Shown here piece after piece: positions 1-11,189 of a DNA stretch of 64,000 bases. Origin of the DNA: Malaya genurostris (Eukaryota; Arthropoda; Insecta; Diptera; Culicidae); contig NC_080572.1 in assembly GCF_030247185.1 (NCBI RefSeq), positions 160,171,580 through 160,235,579 on the forward strand, given 5' to 3'. The notes under the pieces are model-generated. The model was given only the letters and a program-made list of their open reading frames with translations, searched no databases and was not told where the DNA came from. Each line of letters begins with the position of its first letter. Position 1 is the first letter of the stretch. The translations under genes and the position numbers were made by a program.

Positions 1-1119
1 TCATTTTTGCGTGCCAATCAGACGTTTTCTTCCAAAATCGTTCGTTCTAGAACCCTAGGTATTGCAATTAGGTACAACAACTTAAAATTTGAAATTGTGA
101 TATGACTGTAACCGCAAATGATTACACTGTCATCGCAAACTACAAGGACCAGCCCCATGGGGTTGTTCGTGCTATTGCTGTGGAACAAGTTTGTTACGCA
201 GCTTTTTTACGAGGATTTTCGAAGCTACGCTGGTTTATATGCGGATTTCAGAAGTTATGCGGAGCGTATCTCCCGCGTAACAAAAGACCTCGGTGTATTA
301 AGAACCAACATCGAACACGCGAACCCTGACTCTGTTTGCCTTGATTCGTGTTTGTCTTGTATACGACGAATGTAATTTCGGCATTAATAGCCCAAATATA
401 TGCAATTATACCTACGTGCATGGATTTCGGATATTTAAACTTCTTTTCGCCAAGCTTGTATTCAAGTTTTGCATGCAGTTATTTTTATAGCGTTCAGTTC
501 TCTTTCCATTCTGCGATATCGATAATAAATCGAGTTAATCTTAATCTTAATCTTAAGCACTTAAAATTTACCCTTAGATTCGACATAACAAATCATTTCT
601 TCCAAACTCGCATGACACAAGACCAAAGAAAACCAAACTTCAACGCTTCAAATCGTTTTATGGCAATTTTTGTATTGCTGTCTAGTAACAACCTACCTGT
701 AGCATGCTACACGTAGGATTGAAACGTTAGCTATAATTTCGCTTATATTTATAGTTTCGCGTGATACCAACAGCTTCACTCTTTCATCGATTGACCAATC
801 AGAGCGATGCTTTCTCATTGATATATCGCTTACTCCTTCAAAACTGTCGACTATGGCAGGGAAATCCGGCATGCCGGAGATTTTTAGCAAACAAAATATG
901 ACACTGGTAGCTATTAATCAAAATTTCAATCATACCTAATTAAAAATACGTGTCTTAATATATTCAAATCGAAATATTTCCAATCAAATGATGAAATAAT
1001 ATTAATAATTGATACAAAATTGGCTGAACTGTAGAGATTTAAAACCTGACCACATTTTTACGTGCATTTTTCCTTGAGTTTCTAATTTGCACCCCTATAT
1101 AGAAAACAAAGATGTGTTC
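1..1119. other. No recognisable gene
   Basis: AT-rich sequence with only short, overlapping reading frames that show no motif I recognise. A tiny tandem of the hexamer CTTAAT lies near 536-556. I see no RNA gene or element end here. Confidence 0.5.
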
Positions 1120-2553
1120 CACATCAAAAACCCCCCTTAATCCACCTGGTGGTATGATAATACCTTTTTCTTACCATCAATGTAGTCTCAATGAAACATT
1201 TATAAGATTTTATCCTCGGCCATTAGTATAGTGAGCTTATTAAATAACCTAATACGTAGGTTGTTACTTATGTATTCAGCTTTGGCAACACTAAGTGTTA
1301 CTCGGTGGATTTGACGTTTCCATCATAAAGTTTGACATTTTTAACCATTACCATCTTCAGAACATTCAAATGACATTGAGCGCTAATTGTTTTGTTTTCA
1401 GTAAGCTGAAAAATCACCTCAGCAAAAAATTGATTAAAATCGAAAGCATTTTTGTGCAATTATTTATTACGGTTTTTCGCGTAAATTATCAAGACAAGAG
1501 TGCTTCAAGCAACTTAGTTCAACTTTTAGCACCATTTTAGAACCATCCTATGAGACCGTAAAAAATGGTATAACGAATTTAATCATGGTCGGTGAATTCA
1601 AAGAAGGTCGTCCAAAATCAATTGTTTTGCCAGAAAACATCGTAGCTGTGAGAAATCTAATAATGAAGCCTTGGGCAGCACCCAAAAGGCCGTATAGTGC
1701 TGACTTGACACCTAACGACTTCTATTTGTTCTCCTTTCATTGAAGAATAAACTGAGTGGTGAGCGATTCAATACTCCTGAGAAGCTTTTGAAGCGCTCAA
1801 AAACCATGTTTTGGGAGTACCTCAAGAAGAGTGGAAAAAATGTTATGAAAATGGGTTCAAGCGTATGCAAAAGAGTATTGATCATCTAGGAAAATATTTT
1901 GAAAAACAATAGAACCATTTCCGATCAAATATAATACTGTTTTCATTTTTAGGCTAAATACATAAGTAACAACCCTCGTAGTAGCCTTCAAACGAGTCTA
2001 ATTCTTTCGAAGTCGTTTTTTTTATCTCCGAGAAATTTTGTTGCAATCAAAACCACTGGGATTTGTCACTTACATCACATATAACATTGCATCTCTCGGA
2101 AGGGAAATGTTCGCCATTACGCTTCCAAATATGATTGACATTGTTAGCTTTCAAATAAGCCCAAGCTTATCGAAATTTGTTTAGTCATCTTCGAGTAAAT
2201 TCAGCAGATGAAAAATGTGTGGTTATTCGTTCACGTCACTTATACCATTATATGCTTGGAACCAGAGGTAACAAGCATTTGATCTTCGAACTTGGTCCAT
2301 AATTCAATAACAACTTTCAAATGAGTCTAGACTTGTTAAAATTGGCTTAGTCATCTCTGAGAAGATTGAGCGGTACAAAAACAAGTTTTGTCGCTTACAT
2401 CACTTTTACCATTATATCTCCGGAACCGGACATGCAATTTTCGATCTTGGACCACAATTCAATAGTATCTTTAAAATGAACCTAAGCTTTCTGGAATCGA
2501 GAAAATTGAGCGACAAAAAAAGATTGAGCGATAAAAAAAAATTCCAGCAATTC
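1120..2553 (+). repeat. Old CCACCTAG-type interspersed repeat, split by a mariner
   Basis: The left part starts with a variant of the TTAATCCACC head also seen at 31315, 35325, 49580, 56541 and 61196. After the mariner insertion at 1255-1978 the sequence resumes with diverged monomers that repeat the phrases 'gaaccagaggt', 'caattcaataacaac' and 'agtcatctctgagaa'. These are the same phrases found in the monomers of the other copies. The copy is much decayed and its right end, in the A-rich stretch near 2553, is uncertain. Non-coding. Confidence 0.55.
1255..1978 (+). mobile_element. mariner-type element, internally deleted
   Basis: A 724 bp element with inverted ends sharing GGTTGTTACTTATGTATT (right end read on the other strand). 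It is flanked on both sides by TA (1253-1254 and 1979-1980), the hallmark Tc1/mariner target duplication. Inside, + strand translation gives broken mariner transposase pieces. There is a linker peptide with GRPKSIV.PENI near 1605-1645, then directly a C-terminal block with Y-S-x-D-L-x-P-N-D-F near 1695-1725, then pieces ending in a decayed ...KYFEK tail near 1905. The middle of the catalytic domain is missing, so this is a dead deletion derivative. A related copy starts at 30219. Confidence 0.8.
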
Positions 2554-3345
2554 TAATACACAGGACAAGTTCCGATTCTAGAAACGCCTAAAATAACTTG
2601 TTAACTTGCGTTCATTGCTCCAGTTGTGATTTTGTGTTTCAGAATTTAAACACTTAAACGAACTGCATGAAAAAACACGTGTGAATCAAACCTCTTAAAA
2701 AGAAACTTTATGTCGAATTGTTGCAAATACCGCGGGTCAATTTTTATCTATATCTATGAAACAAATTAATCAAAGTGGTTGAACAAAATATTTTTCTGAT
2801 TTTCGTTAGATGGTGTTCCAAATTCACAAACGAATTTATTTGTTGGTTTATGCTAAGCTCTTGGAATGTTATTCTAGCAACAACGGTCACATCAAATATG
2901 TAAGAATACATTCAAACAAAATGTAACATTGATGTTTGTCAAATGTCAATGAACTCATTTTTACATCGCGATCTTAACTGAAACGTTGCTAACAATAAAC
3001 TGTCAAAGCTAGGACTCGATCAGTCGCGCGACATGTGTCGTCAAGTTAAGCCCGTATTCGAGCGAGTTGCACTGCGGTACACTCCGCGCGTGTGGGTCGA
3101 GATTGAAAAATTTACTGCTCCGAAAGTATTAATCTTTCCACTCTGAAACTTTTCCAAGATTGAGTTAAGCCCCTAAGGCTTCCTTTTCTAACTAAAAAAA
3201 TTAGGCCCAAGTTTGATTTTTTTTAATTTGGTTCATAATTCGGGTCGTGATTGAAAAATTCACTGCGTTTGAAAGCAGAAACCGGGCACTAGTAGTCCCA
3301 AAGTTTATATTTATATATCCACCAACTAACAAGGTCTGCCAACTG
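2554..3345. other. No recognisable gene
   Basis: Contains a locally GC-richer stretch (about 3010-3100) and two imperfect copies of a phrase reading 'gtcgagattgaaaaatt..actgc' (about 3095 and 3245). No coding potential, RNA gene or clear element boundary was seen. Confidence 0.45.
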
Positions 3346-3731
3346 GGTGAATTTACCAGTAAAATTTTTAAAAAATGTGCACTTCGCCATCGCTTGTGAA
3401 AAAATACACATGAATTTGAAAATTTTTACTAATCGCACTGTAATTCCGGAACCAAAGGTCGGATCTGGATCAACTTTTCGGGAACTTTTTAAACAATTTG
3501 AAAACCTTTCATTTGCATATTAGTTTGTAAAAATCTGTTAAGATATTTCCGAGAAAATTGAAGGTGCATTTTCTCATAGATTTGCACATATTGCCTTGTA
3601 ATTCCGGAACCGGAAGTCAAATCGGAATAAAATTCAATAGCAATCTATGGAACCATAAGACCTTTCGTTTAATTCTAAGTTTTTGAAAATCGGTTCAGCC
3701 ATCTCTGAGAAAATCGAGTGACATTATTTGT
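3346..3731 (+). repeat. CCACCTAG-family monomers (fragment)
   Basis: Two to three diverged ~160 bp monomers containing the phrases 'aattccggaacc', 'ggtcggatc' and 'tcagccatctctgagaaaatc'. They lead into an (ACAY)n tract, exactly as in the better copies at 51.5, 57.2 and 63.0 kb. The usual module after the tract is missing because R1-clade sequence starts at that point. Confidence 0.6.
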
Positions 3732-3761
3732 CACATACACACATACATACATACACACACA
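3732..3761. repeat. (ACAY)n microsatellite
   Basis: A run of about 30 bp of mixed ACAC and ATAC units. It ends the upstream repeat and abuts the 5' end of the R1-clade fragment at 3762. (ACAY)n is the known insertion target of the Waldo group within the R1 clade. Confidence 0.85.
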
Positions 3762-4343
3762 GGGACAGCAAAGACAGGAGTCTAGGGGCTTGACGAACCC
3801 CCCCTTCTGCGAGTCGGGTGGAAGCTTAGGAACTGGTACCGCTTCCAAAGTGCCTCAGCCCAACCACCCGGAGTGCCAACCGGCACATAAGGATCGATAC
3901 TAGTAACATCCTGATTATTACATACTGGTCAACGGACTACGGAATACGGATCGGATGGCGACGATGGGACGACATTCATGCCATTCTGCTCCCTGAATAA
4001 AGAAGGGTGACACCTACTTGAAACGGCGAGTGGGCTAATGGTTCGTCTGTCTCCGTCCCGGTAAAATCTTGGCAGGACTCCAGGAACGTTCTTCATCTGT
4101 CCGTCATTTTTTATGGGTATTTGGCTCAGATGTAAAATTCCCGACTTATGCTGATCTGGCTCTGGACACGAACCCCATGAAGATACGTGTTCAATCCTCG
4201 CTTGGCCTTCCTGTTCCATAGACAACCAAGAGAGCACGAAAGCGACTACGTACTGCGGGTGGGTATAGCGGCCCGGAGGGGGGACCAAATAACATGGAAA
4301 GAGAAAAAGGAAGTAACAACGGAATCCGTTCGCCAGAGGAGGA

Positions 4344-5303
4344 TTGTTGAGGTCTCCGTCTCAGCAAACAGAAGGAACCAAACAGCGTCAAGAAGCGGCT
4401 TCACAACGAAGTGTGGTACACGCAGAGCAGCAGCGTGAAGAAGTGCGGCAGCAGTTGCCGACGATTAGCGGATGGAGCGTACCTCAACAACAACCGAAGG
4501 TAGTTTCGGCTAAGAATTTGACGGATGAGCTACACGAGTTTGTCGACAAAAAGCACAACGTACACAAGGACATCAAGGACTTGGTGTTGAAGATTCGAAG
4601 GGCTCTCGCAGCTGCTGTGAAGGAATGCACAGCGTGACGCAGAGAACGGATGAGGCAGAGAGCGAATTATCAGCGACTATACAACGCTCTTGCAGCAGCT
4701 ACGCAGCGGCAACAGCAACGAGCCATGGTCAAGAACATGGAGACGCCGAAGAATCATCGGAATACTCGCTCGGAGAAAAGAGGCAGCGATACGCCAGGAG
4801 AAAAGGAAGTCCAGAGGAAACAAAGAAGCAAACTGAAGCGCGCCAGCAATCGGAGTGATGATGGATGGCGTACTATGGATAGTCAGCAGGCCAAGAGAAA
4901 GAAGCGAAAGGAAAAGGAAGAAAAGAAGGACGAAAAAAGGAAGACAAGATGAAGGAACAGAAGAATAAAGAAAAGGATTGCCCACCTATGCAGAGAAAAA
5001 AGGGTGAATGATGACCCGGAGGTGAGAGAGTTGGGTGAAAACGTGGTAAAGACCAGGCGCACTCAAAAAGGAGAGATGCTGTTCGAGTTCAAAAAGGATC
5101 CTTCGGTTAAGAGCTCAGAGTACCGAGAGCTCATTGTGAAATCCTTGGGCAGCGAGGCAACCGTGGGAGCTCTTTCACAGGAGGCAGTGGTAGAGGTCAA
5201 GGATTTGGACGAGGTCACCACTGAGGAAGACTTGAGGGACGCATTGACTGAGCAGTGCAACTTGGAAGTACCGGTGACAATCCGAATCAGCACCGACACG
5301 TGA
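4344..5303 (+). pseudogene. R1-clade ORF1 (Gag-like) relic
   Basis: One frame runs from the ATG at 4344 to 5303 with in-frame stops at about 4635 and 4950. The N-terminal half is glutamine-rich. A helical segment follows (L-x-D-E-L-H-E-F-V ... D-I-K-D-L-V-L-K-I-R-R-A-L), then a highly basic K/R/E stretch encoded around 4860-4950. The C-terminal part contains V-K-D-L-D-E-V-T-T-E-E-D-L, the conserved region just upstream of the CCHC knuckles in R1-clade ORF1 proteins. The knuckles themselves are not recovered: the sequence goes from this region to the ORF2 start within about 120 bases, so an internal deletion has removed them. Role in an intact element: RNA binding in the retrotransposition particle. 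Non-functional here. Confidence 0.7.
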
Positions 5304-5425
5304 CAATCCGAAAACGGACACGTTGCTTGAAACTGCACGAAGCAACCCAAACGCATGCTGTGCAAACCGGAGGAAGGAAATGGCTATAAATGTTCGGCCT
5401 ACAAAAAGGCGAAGACAGGCCAACA

Positions 5426-6066
5426 ATGATGCAGATAACGCAAATTAATCTGAATCATTGCGACATCGCACAGCAACTGTTGTGGCATTCGACAACAGAG
5501 ACGAGGTGTGATGTTGCGATCATCGCAGAGCCGTATCGGGTTCCTCCTGAGAACGGCAATTGGGTAGCGGATGTAGCAGGAAGTGCAGCTATACAAGTTG
5601 GTCATCAGCGGCGATTTCAACGCCTGGGCTGTTGAGTGGGGCAGCCGGCAAACCAATGCAAGAGGATATAGCCTACTTGAAGCTCTGGCAAAGCTGGATG
5701 TAAAGCTGTGCAATGTAGGAACAGTCAGCATATTCCGCAAAGACGGTCATGAATCCATCATCGACATTACATTCTGTAGTCCATCGTTGATGGAAGACAT
5801 GGACTGGAAAGTGAGTGAAAAGTACTCCCACAGCGACGACCTGGCGGCCTCTACAAGATAGGCCAGAGAGCCCACGTCCATACGAAGAACAAGGACTCAC
5901 GAGCGGAGGTGGAAGACGAAGGAGAGTTTTATCGAGGCACTTCGGTCAAACAGCGATGCGGCAAACTTCGACCCAGGGTGGTTGACGGAAGCGTTAGCAA
6001 CGGCATGTGATGCAGCAACGCCGAGGAATATTGAACCAAGGAACGGTAAACGCCCAGCGTACTGGG
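5426..6066 (+). pseudogene. R1-clade ORF2 relic, endonuclease part
   Basis: Translation from the ATG at 5426 gives an AP-like endonuclease N terminus (Q-I-N-L-N-H-C, then I-I-A-E-P-Y). At about 5600 the frame changes and the sequence jumps to the catalytic G-D-F-N-A-W motif, with about one third of the domain missing. It continues through S-I-I-D-I-T-F and a terminal H-S-D-D in place of the usual S-D-H. A stop follows near 5860. The last recognisable piece is the N-G-K-R-P-A-Y-W stretch that lies between endonuclease and reverse transcriptase in this clade. In an intact element this enzyme nicks the target DNA for target-primed reverse transcription. Confidence 0.75.
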
Positions 6067-7140
6067 CGTATTTCATTCGTTTTCTATGCGTGCATTCACA
6101 CCTATCCTACACCGTGCCGTTTCAGTGCAGCTCGCCTTCAGTGTAGCGTCCGTCCGGCAAATACAAATTAGTCGTTACTGGTATTTTATTATTTTCACTG
6201 AAGTCGGTATGCCACTTGCTGTGCCGGAATGGATACAGCACGGAAACAGAACGGAAGGATTCCGACAAAAAAAGGACACTGACGGCGCACTGAAGGCACT
6301 TCCACTGAACCGTCACGGAACTGAAATGTGTGAGTAGTCCTTTAACTTGTCTGAACATGCTTTCCTCGCTCCGTGATACTGTTTTATACTGAATGATGCA
6401 ATGTGTTGAAATAGCCAATCGTATGCAACGTTAAAACTCTAAATTATACTATCTGTGCTAGCTACGGTATGTATAGCGAACTATGTTTTTGGAAGACCTT
6501 TTGATATTTCCGTGAATACAACACAATCCATGATAGTGCGGAAATTTTTTTTTTCTTTACATTTTTCAAATCTTTGTACGCATTATGTTGTCATTTCGAA
6601 AATAAACCCAATTTGCTACTATTTTGATTAATTCTTTCTCATATGATTTTGCTCACGATATATACCAGCAATCCCATCGTGTATTTCCCACACCAGTACT
6701 GTACTAAAACGCACACACGAGACATAAAGAAAATGGCAAAAATTTTGCAAATTCGTTTTGAATCATACTGAAATTTCGGCGAAATTTTATAGTTTTCAGT
6801 CTCAAAATAAGATTTTTGGGAAAAACAATTTTCAAAACATCCCCGTATAAGGGAACAGCATATTTTCGAAAAACAATTATAGTTTCACAAAGCAAATATT
6901 TAAAATTTCAAGCACACTTAGCTGTAGTAAGCCACCATCAGTGTTGGTGATTGCCGAAAATTTGACAGAAGCTGCTATATTGCTATCTATATTGTATACA
7001 GCATTTTCAATCCGGTAGATCTCGAGTCTCTCAATTCATGAACCGCGAGAGAATTTTTCTACATTTCTTCGCTCCACTTCATACTCTGAGTGTTTCACGG
7101 CCCTTAAAAAAATTTACAGTCTGATAATGATCGTTGATGT
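6067..7140. other. No recognisable gene
   Basis: Starts with a ~250 bp moderately GC-rich patch with phrases such as 'gtttcagtgcagc' and 'cagtgtagcg', loosely similar to the interior of the MITE at 20507-20778 but not alignable by eye. The remainder is AT-rich with no coding signal. Confidence 0.4.
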
Positions 7141-7223
7141 GTGGAATTTCCCAAGAGCGAATCGCAGAAAATCGAATCGATGTTTCAACTTGATGATTCT
7201 CATACTACGTTGCAATATTTCGA

Positions 7224-7307
7224 AACCCTCGTGTGGAGCATTCACAGACATTTTCATAGACACAACTTATACAAAGGTTATATGCACATAGTTAGAATAA
7301 GCGGCAA
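7224..7307 (+). repeat. Short dispersed repeat, partner at 51806-51877 inverted
   Basis: About 80 bp, from 'aaccctcgtgtgg' through 'ggttatatgcacatag' to 'agcggcaa', recurs on the opposite strand at 51806-51877 with few mismatches and one ~12 bp length difference. Flanking sequences do not match, so this is a short shared module of unknown origin. The overlapping 94-codon frame at 7141-7425 has no recognisable motif. Confidence 0.55.
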
Positions 7308-7437
7308 TAGTAAAATGATTCTATCGCAATTATCATCTGCCTGTATAGAATCGGATCACGAAACGATAATAAGCGACCGTTTGTTGCTTCAGAGAGGATC
7401 CCCACAGCAGCGTGCTAATCTTTGATTCTCAGGAATG

Positions 7438-7970
7438 TCATCGAGAGAAATTCGCTCTCGCACTGGTGTCTATTCTATGTTGAATGAGCCATGCCGGGTG
7501 TTTGTTGTTGCGATGATATCCGTCTGTCTTTGAGGGTACTGATTCAATCGTGTGAAGAGTTGCTGGTGAGCGTTCTTTGATACGATAAAAGCCATCCTTG
7601 GCCGCCATGACTAAGTTCAGTTTTTGCAATTTCGATTTTCTAATCCATGTTTTGGGTAACGGGGCCAAATTCGCGTCATGATTTTTCCTTGTCCTGAAAG
7701 ATAAACTCCTCCCAACTGACAATGATTTGTGCACGATTTCCATGCGCCCATTGATGTCCATAAGTGGTCGCCAAAGAATAGTTTGCTAAGTCTCTATCTC
7801 CTGCATCCTTTTGACTGACGTCGACTGTATTCCGGGGAATTTTTTCTGCGATGTCATAAATATTTGTACCTAGCTGTTCGAACCAGTTATGCGTTCTGGA
7901 CTTCGACGGTGCACAACATTCGTCGCACACGTATGCCATAACCTCAATTCGAACAGGCACCAATCTTTTA
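7438..7970 (-). pseudogene. Possible decayed coding segment, unidentified
   Basis: Read on the minus strand, two overlapping open frames (7676-7963 and 7438-7761) have protein-like composition, including a cysteine pair (Y-V-C-D-E-C-C) near the start and a W-x-x-x-F-x-F-x-D-K stretch. Each frame ends soon after the other begins, which would fit a frameshifted relic. I do not recognise the family, and both frames may be chance. A translated homology search would decide. Confidence 0.2.
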
Positions 7971-8107
7971 GGCCGTAGACGACTTTTTGCTGTTTGCTTT
8001 TAGATAGGAAATATAAGTATTCGGATCAAACAGTGCTACAGCTGTTAATAGCTTATTACCGATTCTAGGGTGCAGATTATCTTCGGATTCCATATCTCCA
8101 ATAAACA

Positions 8108-9284
8108 CACGGAACGACCGAAATTAGCTCTGCGCCTAATTCGTATTACTGTTTTTGAATTAGTTGATTTTAACAACAAAATTTCCAAAATAACTATAAA
8201 ATTAGTTAAAATTTAGAATTTACTGTGCTGAAAAAAACTCTTATTTTTAGAGAAAGTGTTTAGTTGGCGAATATTCTGGACACAAACCAGCAATATTTCA
8301 ATCCAACACGAAATTCTCATTGACAACTAATTTCGTTATTAAAATCAGAAACTTTGATTCTATTTATCTATCACCGTCATTACTGAAGGACAGCAATGTC
8401 AAAGCAAAACAATCCATTAAAAAGCTAAAAGGGACAGTCTTGTTGAAACTGCTCGCAAATTGTTTAGATGTTTTTCGCATGTGTTACGATATATCCCTAT
8501 ATAATTTTCTAAACCGATATGTAAAAATCACGTAAACTGTTAGTGGAAAGTGTATTTATTCAGAATTTGTGCGCAGTTAAAGCGATTGTGGGTAATAATG
8601 TTTTTACGCGAAACAGTGAAGTGAGTTTCGAATGTTGCACTCTAATTGTACACGTCAAATGATGTTTTTTTTTGTATCTTCTCATTCCGGGCTACGCCGT
8701 CCGGTGTACTACTTGTATTCGGTTTTTGTTTTCCGAGTGCTCAAAGTTTTCAGTGAGAGAATCGATTTCGCGAAGTCGAATGAAGAAAACAGCGATTTAG
8801 AAGTAAAATTTTCAAAAAGAAGTTTATGTTTCGCTTATGTCTTTTTCTCCAATACAACATCGTATTTATACCTGCAAATATTGAAAAGATAACCGCAACT
8901 GAAATTTTTTTCGGTAGTAGTGTGCCATCTAGTGGCTAGTAGTCATTACGGTGTTAACGAGCGCCATATAGCTGCTAATTGCAAAAACCAATTCAACCAT
9001 TTATGTTGGTTGAAAACAACGTTTTATTTCTCTAATTCAACTAAAAAATTAGTTGAATGGATATGAAGCGTGCCTTAGCTAAGAAATGACAGCACGTTTA
9101 ATTGGTGAATTCAACTAAAAAAAATAGCCATTTCAACAAATATTTTATTATTATTAAGAAAATTAGAATTAAAAAATCTAAATTAGCAAAAGTAAGATTT
9201 TTTTAGTTGTCTCAAAAAATAACTAACTAAAATCAGAAAATCAACTAATTTTTTCGCCAAAATGCTAATTTCGGTCTTTCCTTG
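8108..9284 (+). mobile_element. CACGG-family DNA transposon, copy 1
   Basis: A 1177 bp element with ends CACGGAACGACCGAAATTAG and, on the other strand, CAAGGAAAGACCGAAATTAG (one terminal base changed from CACGG). It is flanked by CA on both sides (8106-8107 and 9285-9286). It is nearly identical over its whole length to 42453-43627 and to the reverse complement of 48030-49205. The subterminal regions are packed with the motif TTAGTTG or its complement, and the palindrome AACTAAAAAATTAGTT occurs about 240 bases from the right end. Two short frames (8320-8535 and 8632-8892) are shared among copies, but only because the DNA is shared. No transposase is visible, so the element is non-autonomous. 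Confidence 0.85.
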
Positions 9285-9544
9285 CATAAAGAACGTGCCA
9301 CTCATTCAATCCGTTTCTAATTGCTGTTTCGATTCCGTATCTCTCAAAACTTTCAAGGAATAAGGTATAGCTGAAGCCAACCTGTTTTTTTTTTCAGTCA
9401 CTAGTTTTAGTAATTCGCTTTGTTTACCGATATCCTAAAGGTTGCGAAGTTAACGGCTTAATATTACTCGATTGGAAAATGTTTCGGCAAGCTCAAAGAA
9501 ATTGTTTGATTAAATATAAAAACAGTATAACATATGTTTTTGAA

Positions 9545-10416
9545 TCAGTAGTTGGGTCAAAATTCAGCCAAAGCAGTGCTGCCCGATCAGAAGAAAATAG
9601 TTAAAGCATACCTTATTATGTCCTAGTCTCCGGCTAGCAAGAGAGTGATGTTCGTAAGCTTGACTTAAGTGCTAAAATAGCTAAACAGAATACCTAAAAC
9701 TGCTACCCGCATGAGCAGAGTAATATCTAATTGAAGTATATCTAATACCAGAACCGTAGCACAGTAACAGTGAAATGTAGAATACAGTGAATAAAATTAA
9801 AGTGCATTTAAATTATCTTCGAGGGAACACGATTAATGGTTTCATAAAGTATTTTCCTATTGTTGATGTATACCAAATGAACGACACAATAAAATCAAAC
9901 GATGAGTAACTATTTTACTAAACTTGTACATTTTATAATCCAAAATTTTAATGTATGGAGTTTTTCTGGCATTTTTACTATCAGTAGTTGGGTCAAAATT
10001 CAGCCAAAGCAGTGCTGCCCGATCAGAAGAAAATAGTTAAAGCATACCTTATTATGTCCTAGTCTCCAGCTAGCAAGAGAGTGATATTCGTAAGCTTGAC
10101 TTAAGTGCTAAAATAGCTAAACAGAATACCTAAAACTGCTACCCGCATGAGCAGAGTAATATCTAATTGAAGTATATCTAATACCAGAACCGTAGCACAG
10201 TAACAGTGAAATGTAGAATACAGTGAATAAAATTAAAGTGCATTTAAATTATCTTCGAGGGAACACGATTAATGGTTTCATAAAGTATTTTCCTATTGTT
10301 GATGTATACCAAACGAACGACACAATAAAATCAAACGATGAGTAACTATTTTACTAAACTTGTACATTTTATAATCCAAAATTTTAATGTATGGAGTTTT
10401 TCTGGCATTTTTACTA
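9545..10416. repeat. Recent 436 bp tandem duplication
   Basis: Two head-to-tail units, 9545-9980 and 9981-10416, each starting TCAGTAGTTGGGTC and ending in GGCATTTTTACTA. I count about three single-base differences by eye, so the duplication is recent. Neither unit has a convincing reading frame. The sequence may itself be repeat-derived. Confidence 0.95.
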
Positions 10417-11189
10417 AATTCGCTATAAAAATTCTAAAATTTCTTTAGAAGTTATCAAAATTTTCTAACAATTTAGCAAATACGTTTGTCTTATATCTAA
10501 ATAAATTATATTATTTCTAAATAGCGGAATACTAGCAAAAGAAGCTATTATACCAAATTGAAGCATTATTCCGCCATTTCAATCATAAAATAATGCCTAA
10601 ATACGCTATGATAGTAAAATAAACTATTACTTCGATATAAGTTTGCTATCGCTTTATATTCGGGTGGGTCCCCAAAACTCTGGTTCTTGTTTTGGTTACC
10701 TGCTTACCTCTCCGGCTGGTGTCATCCGAACATCGTATACGTGTTATCTAGAAGGTTAAATTGTTTGTTGTATGATGCAAATTGAAACATTCACTATGTA
10801 CGTTGCATATTGAACCGAAGAAATTTGTCGACGCTTGAAGAGCTTAAATATCTCTTTGGCGCTCACCGGAGCCGCTGTTTTACGTTTACAGTCGCTACAA
10901 TTTTTCCTCCTGCTCATCAGATGCTTTTTCAATGTTTTGATGACGCAGGAAACAGTAAAATGATAAATCTATGTGACGCGTTTGGATTTTAGATTTTTTT
11001 CACGCATCTGTTTTTTTACAACAACTGTAAGCGCTTGGTCGATTCTGCTAAAACTCTGCTGGCGTGAACAATACACTTTTGCATGGTTCATGATTTTTAA
11101 TATATTTTAAGGTGCACATGTAAATTCAAGAGATATTTACTACAGAATCTGTTTATATTAGTTACGTCTTTTAAAAACTTATTGTACTC
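10417..11189. other. No recognisable gene
   Basis: AT-rich. The only frame of note (10810-10992, 60 codons) has no recognisable motif. Confidence 0.4.

Larger units (their letters stand above)
3762..6066 (+). mobile_element. R1-clade non-LTR retrotransposon, 5' part only
   Basis: A 5' untranslated stretch (3762 to about 4340) is followed by an ORF1 relic and by the AP-endonuclease part of ORF2. The sequence is clearly more GC-rich than its surroundings, which is typical of R1-clade elements in mosquitoes. The fragment breaks off after a conserved ...R-N-G-K-R-P-A-Y-W-A stretch just beyond the endonuclease, so reverse transcriptase and the 3' end are absent. Such elements normally lose their 5' end, so a 5' part without a 3' end implies a later deletion or recombination at about 6066. 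Confidence 0.75.

Noticed and set aside
8320..8892. Two short ORFs conserved in all CACGG copies as genes
   Set aside because: They are conserved only because the copies are nearly identical DNA. No domain, no longer frame, and no sign of selection can be judged.
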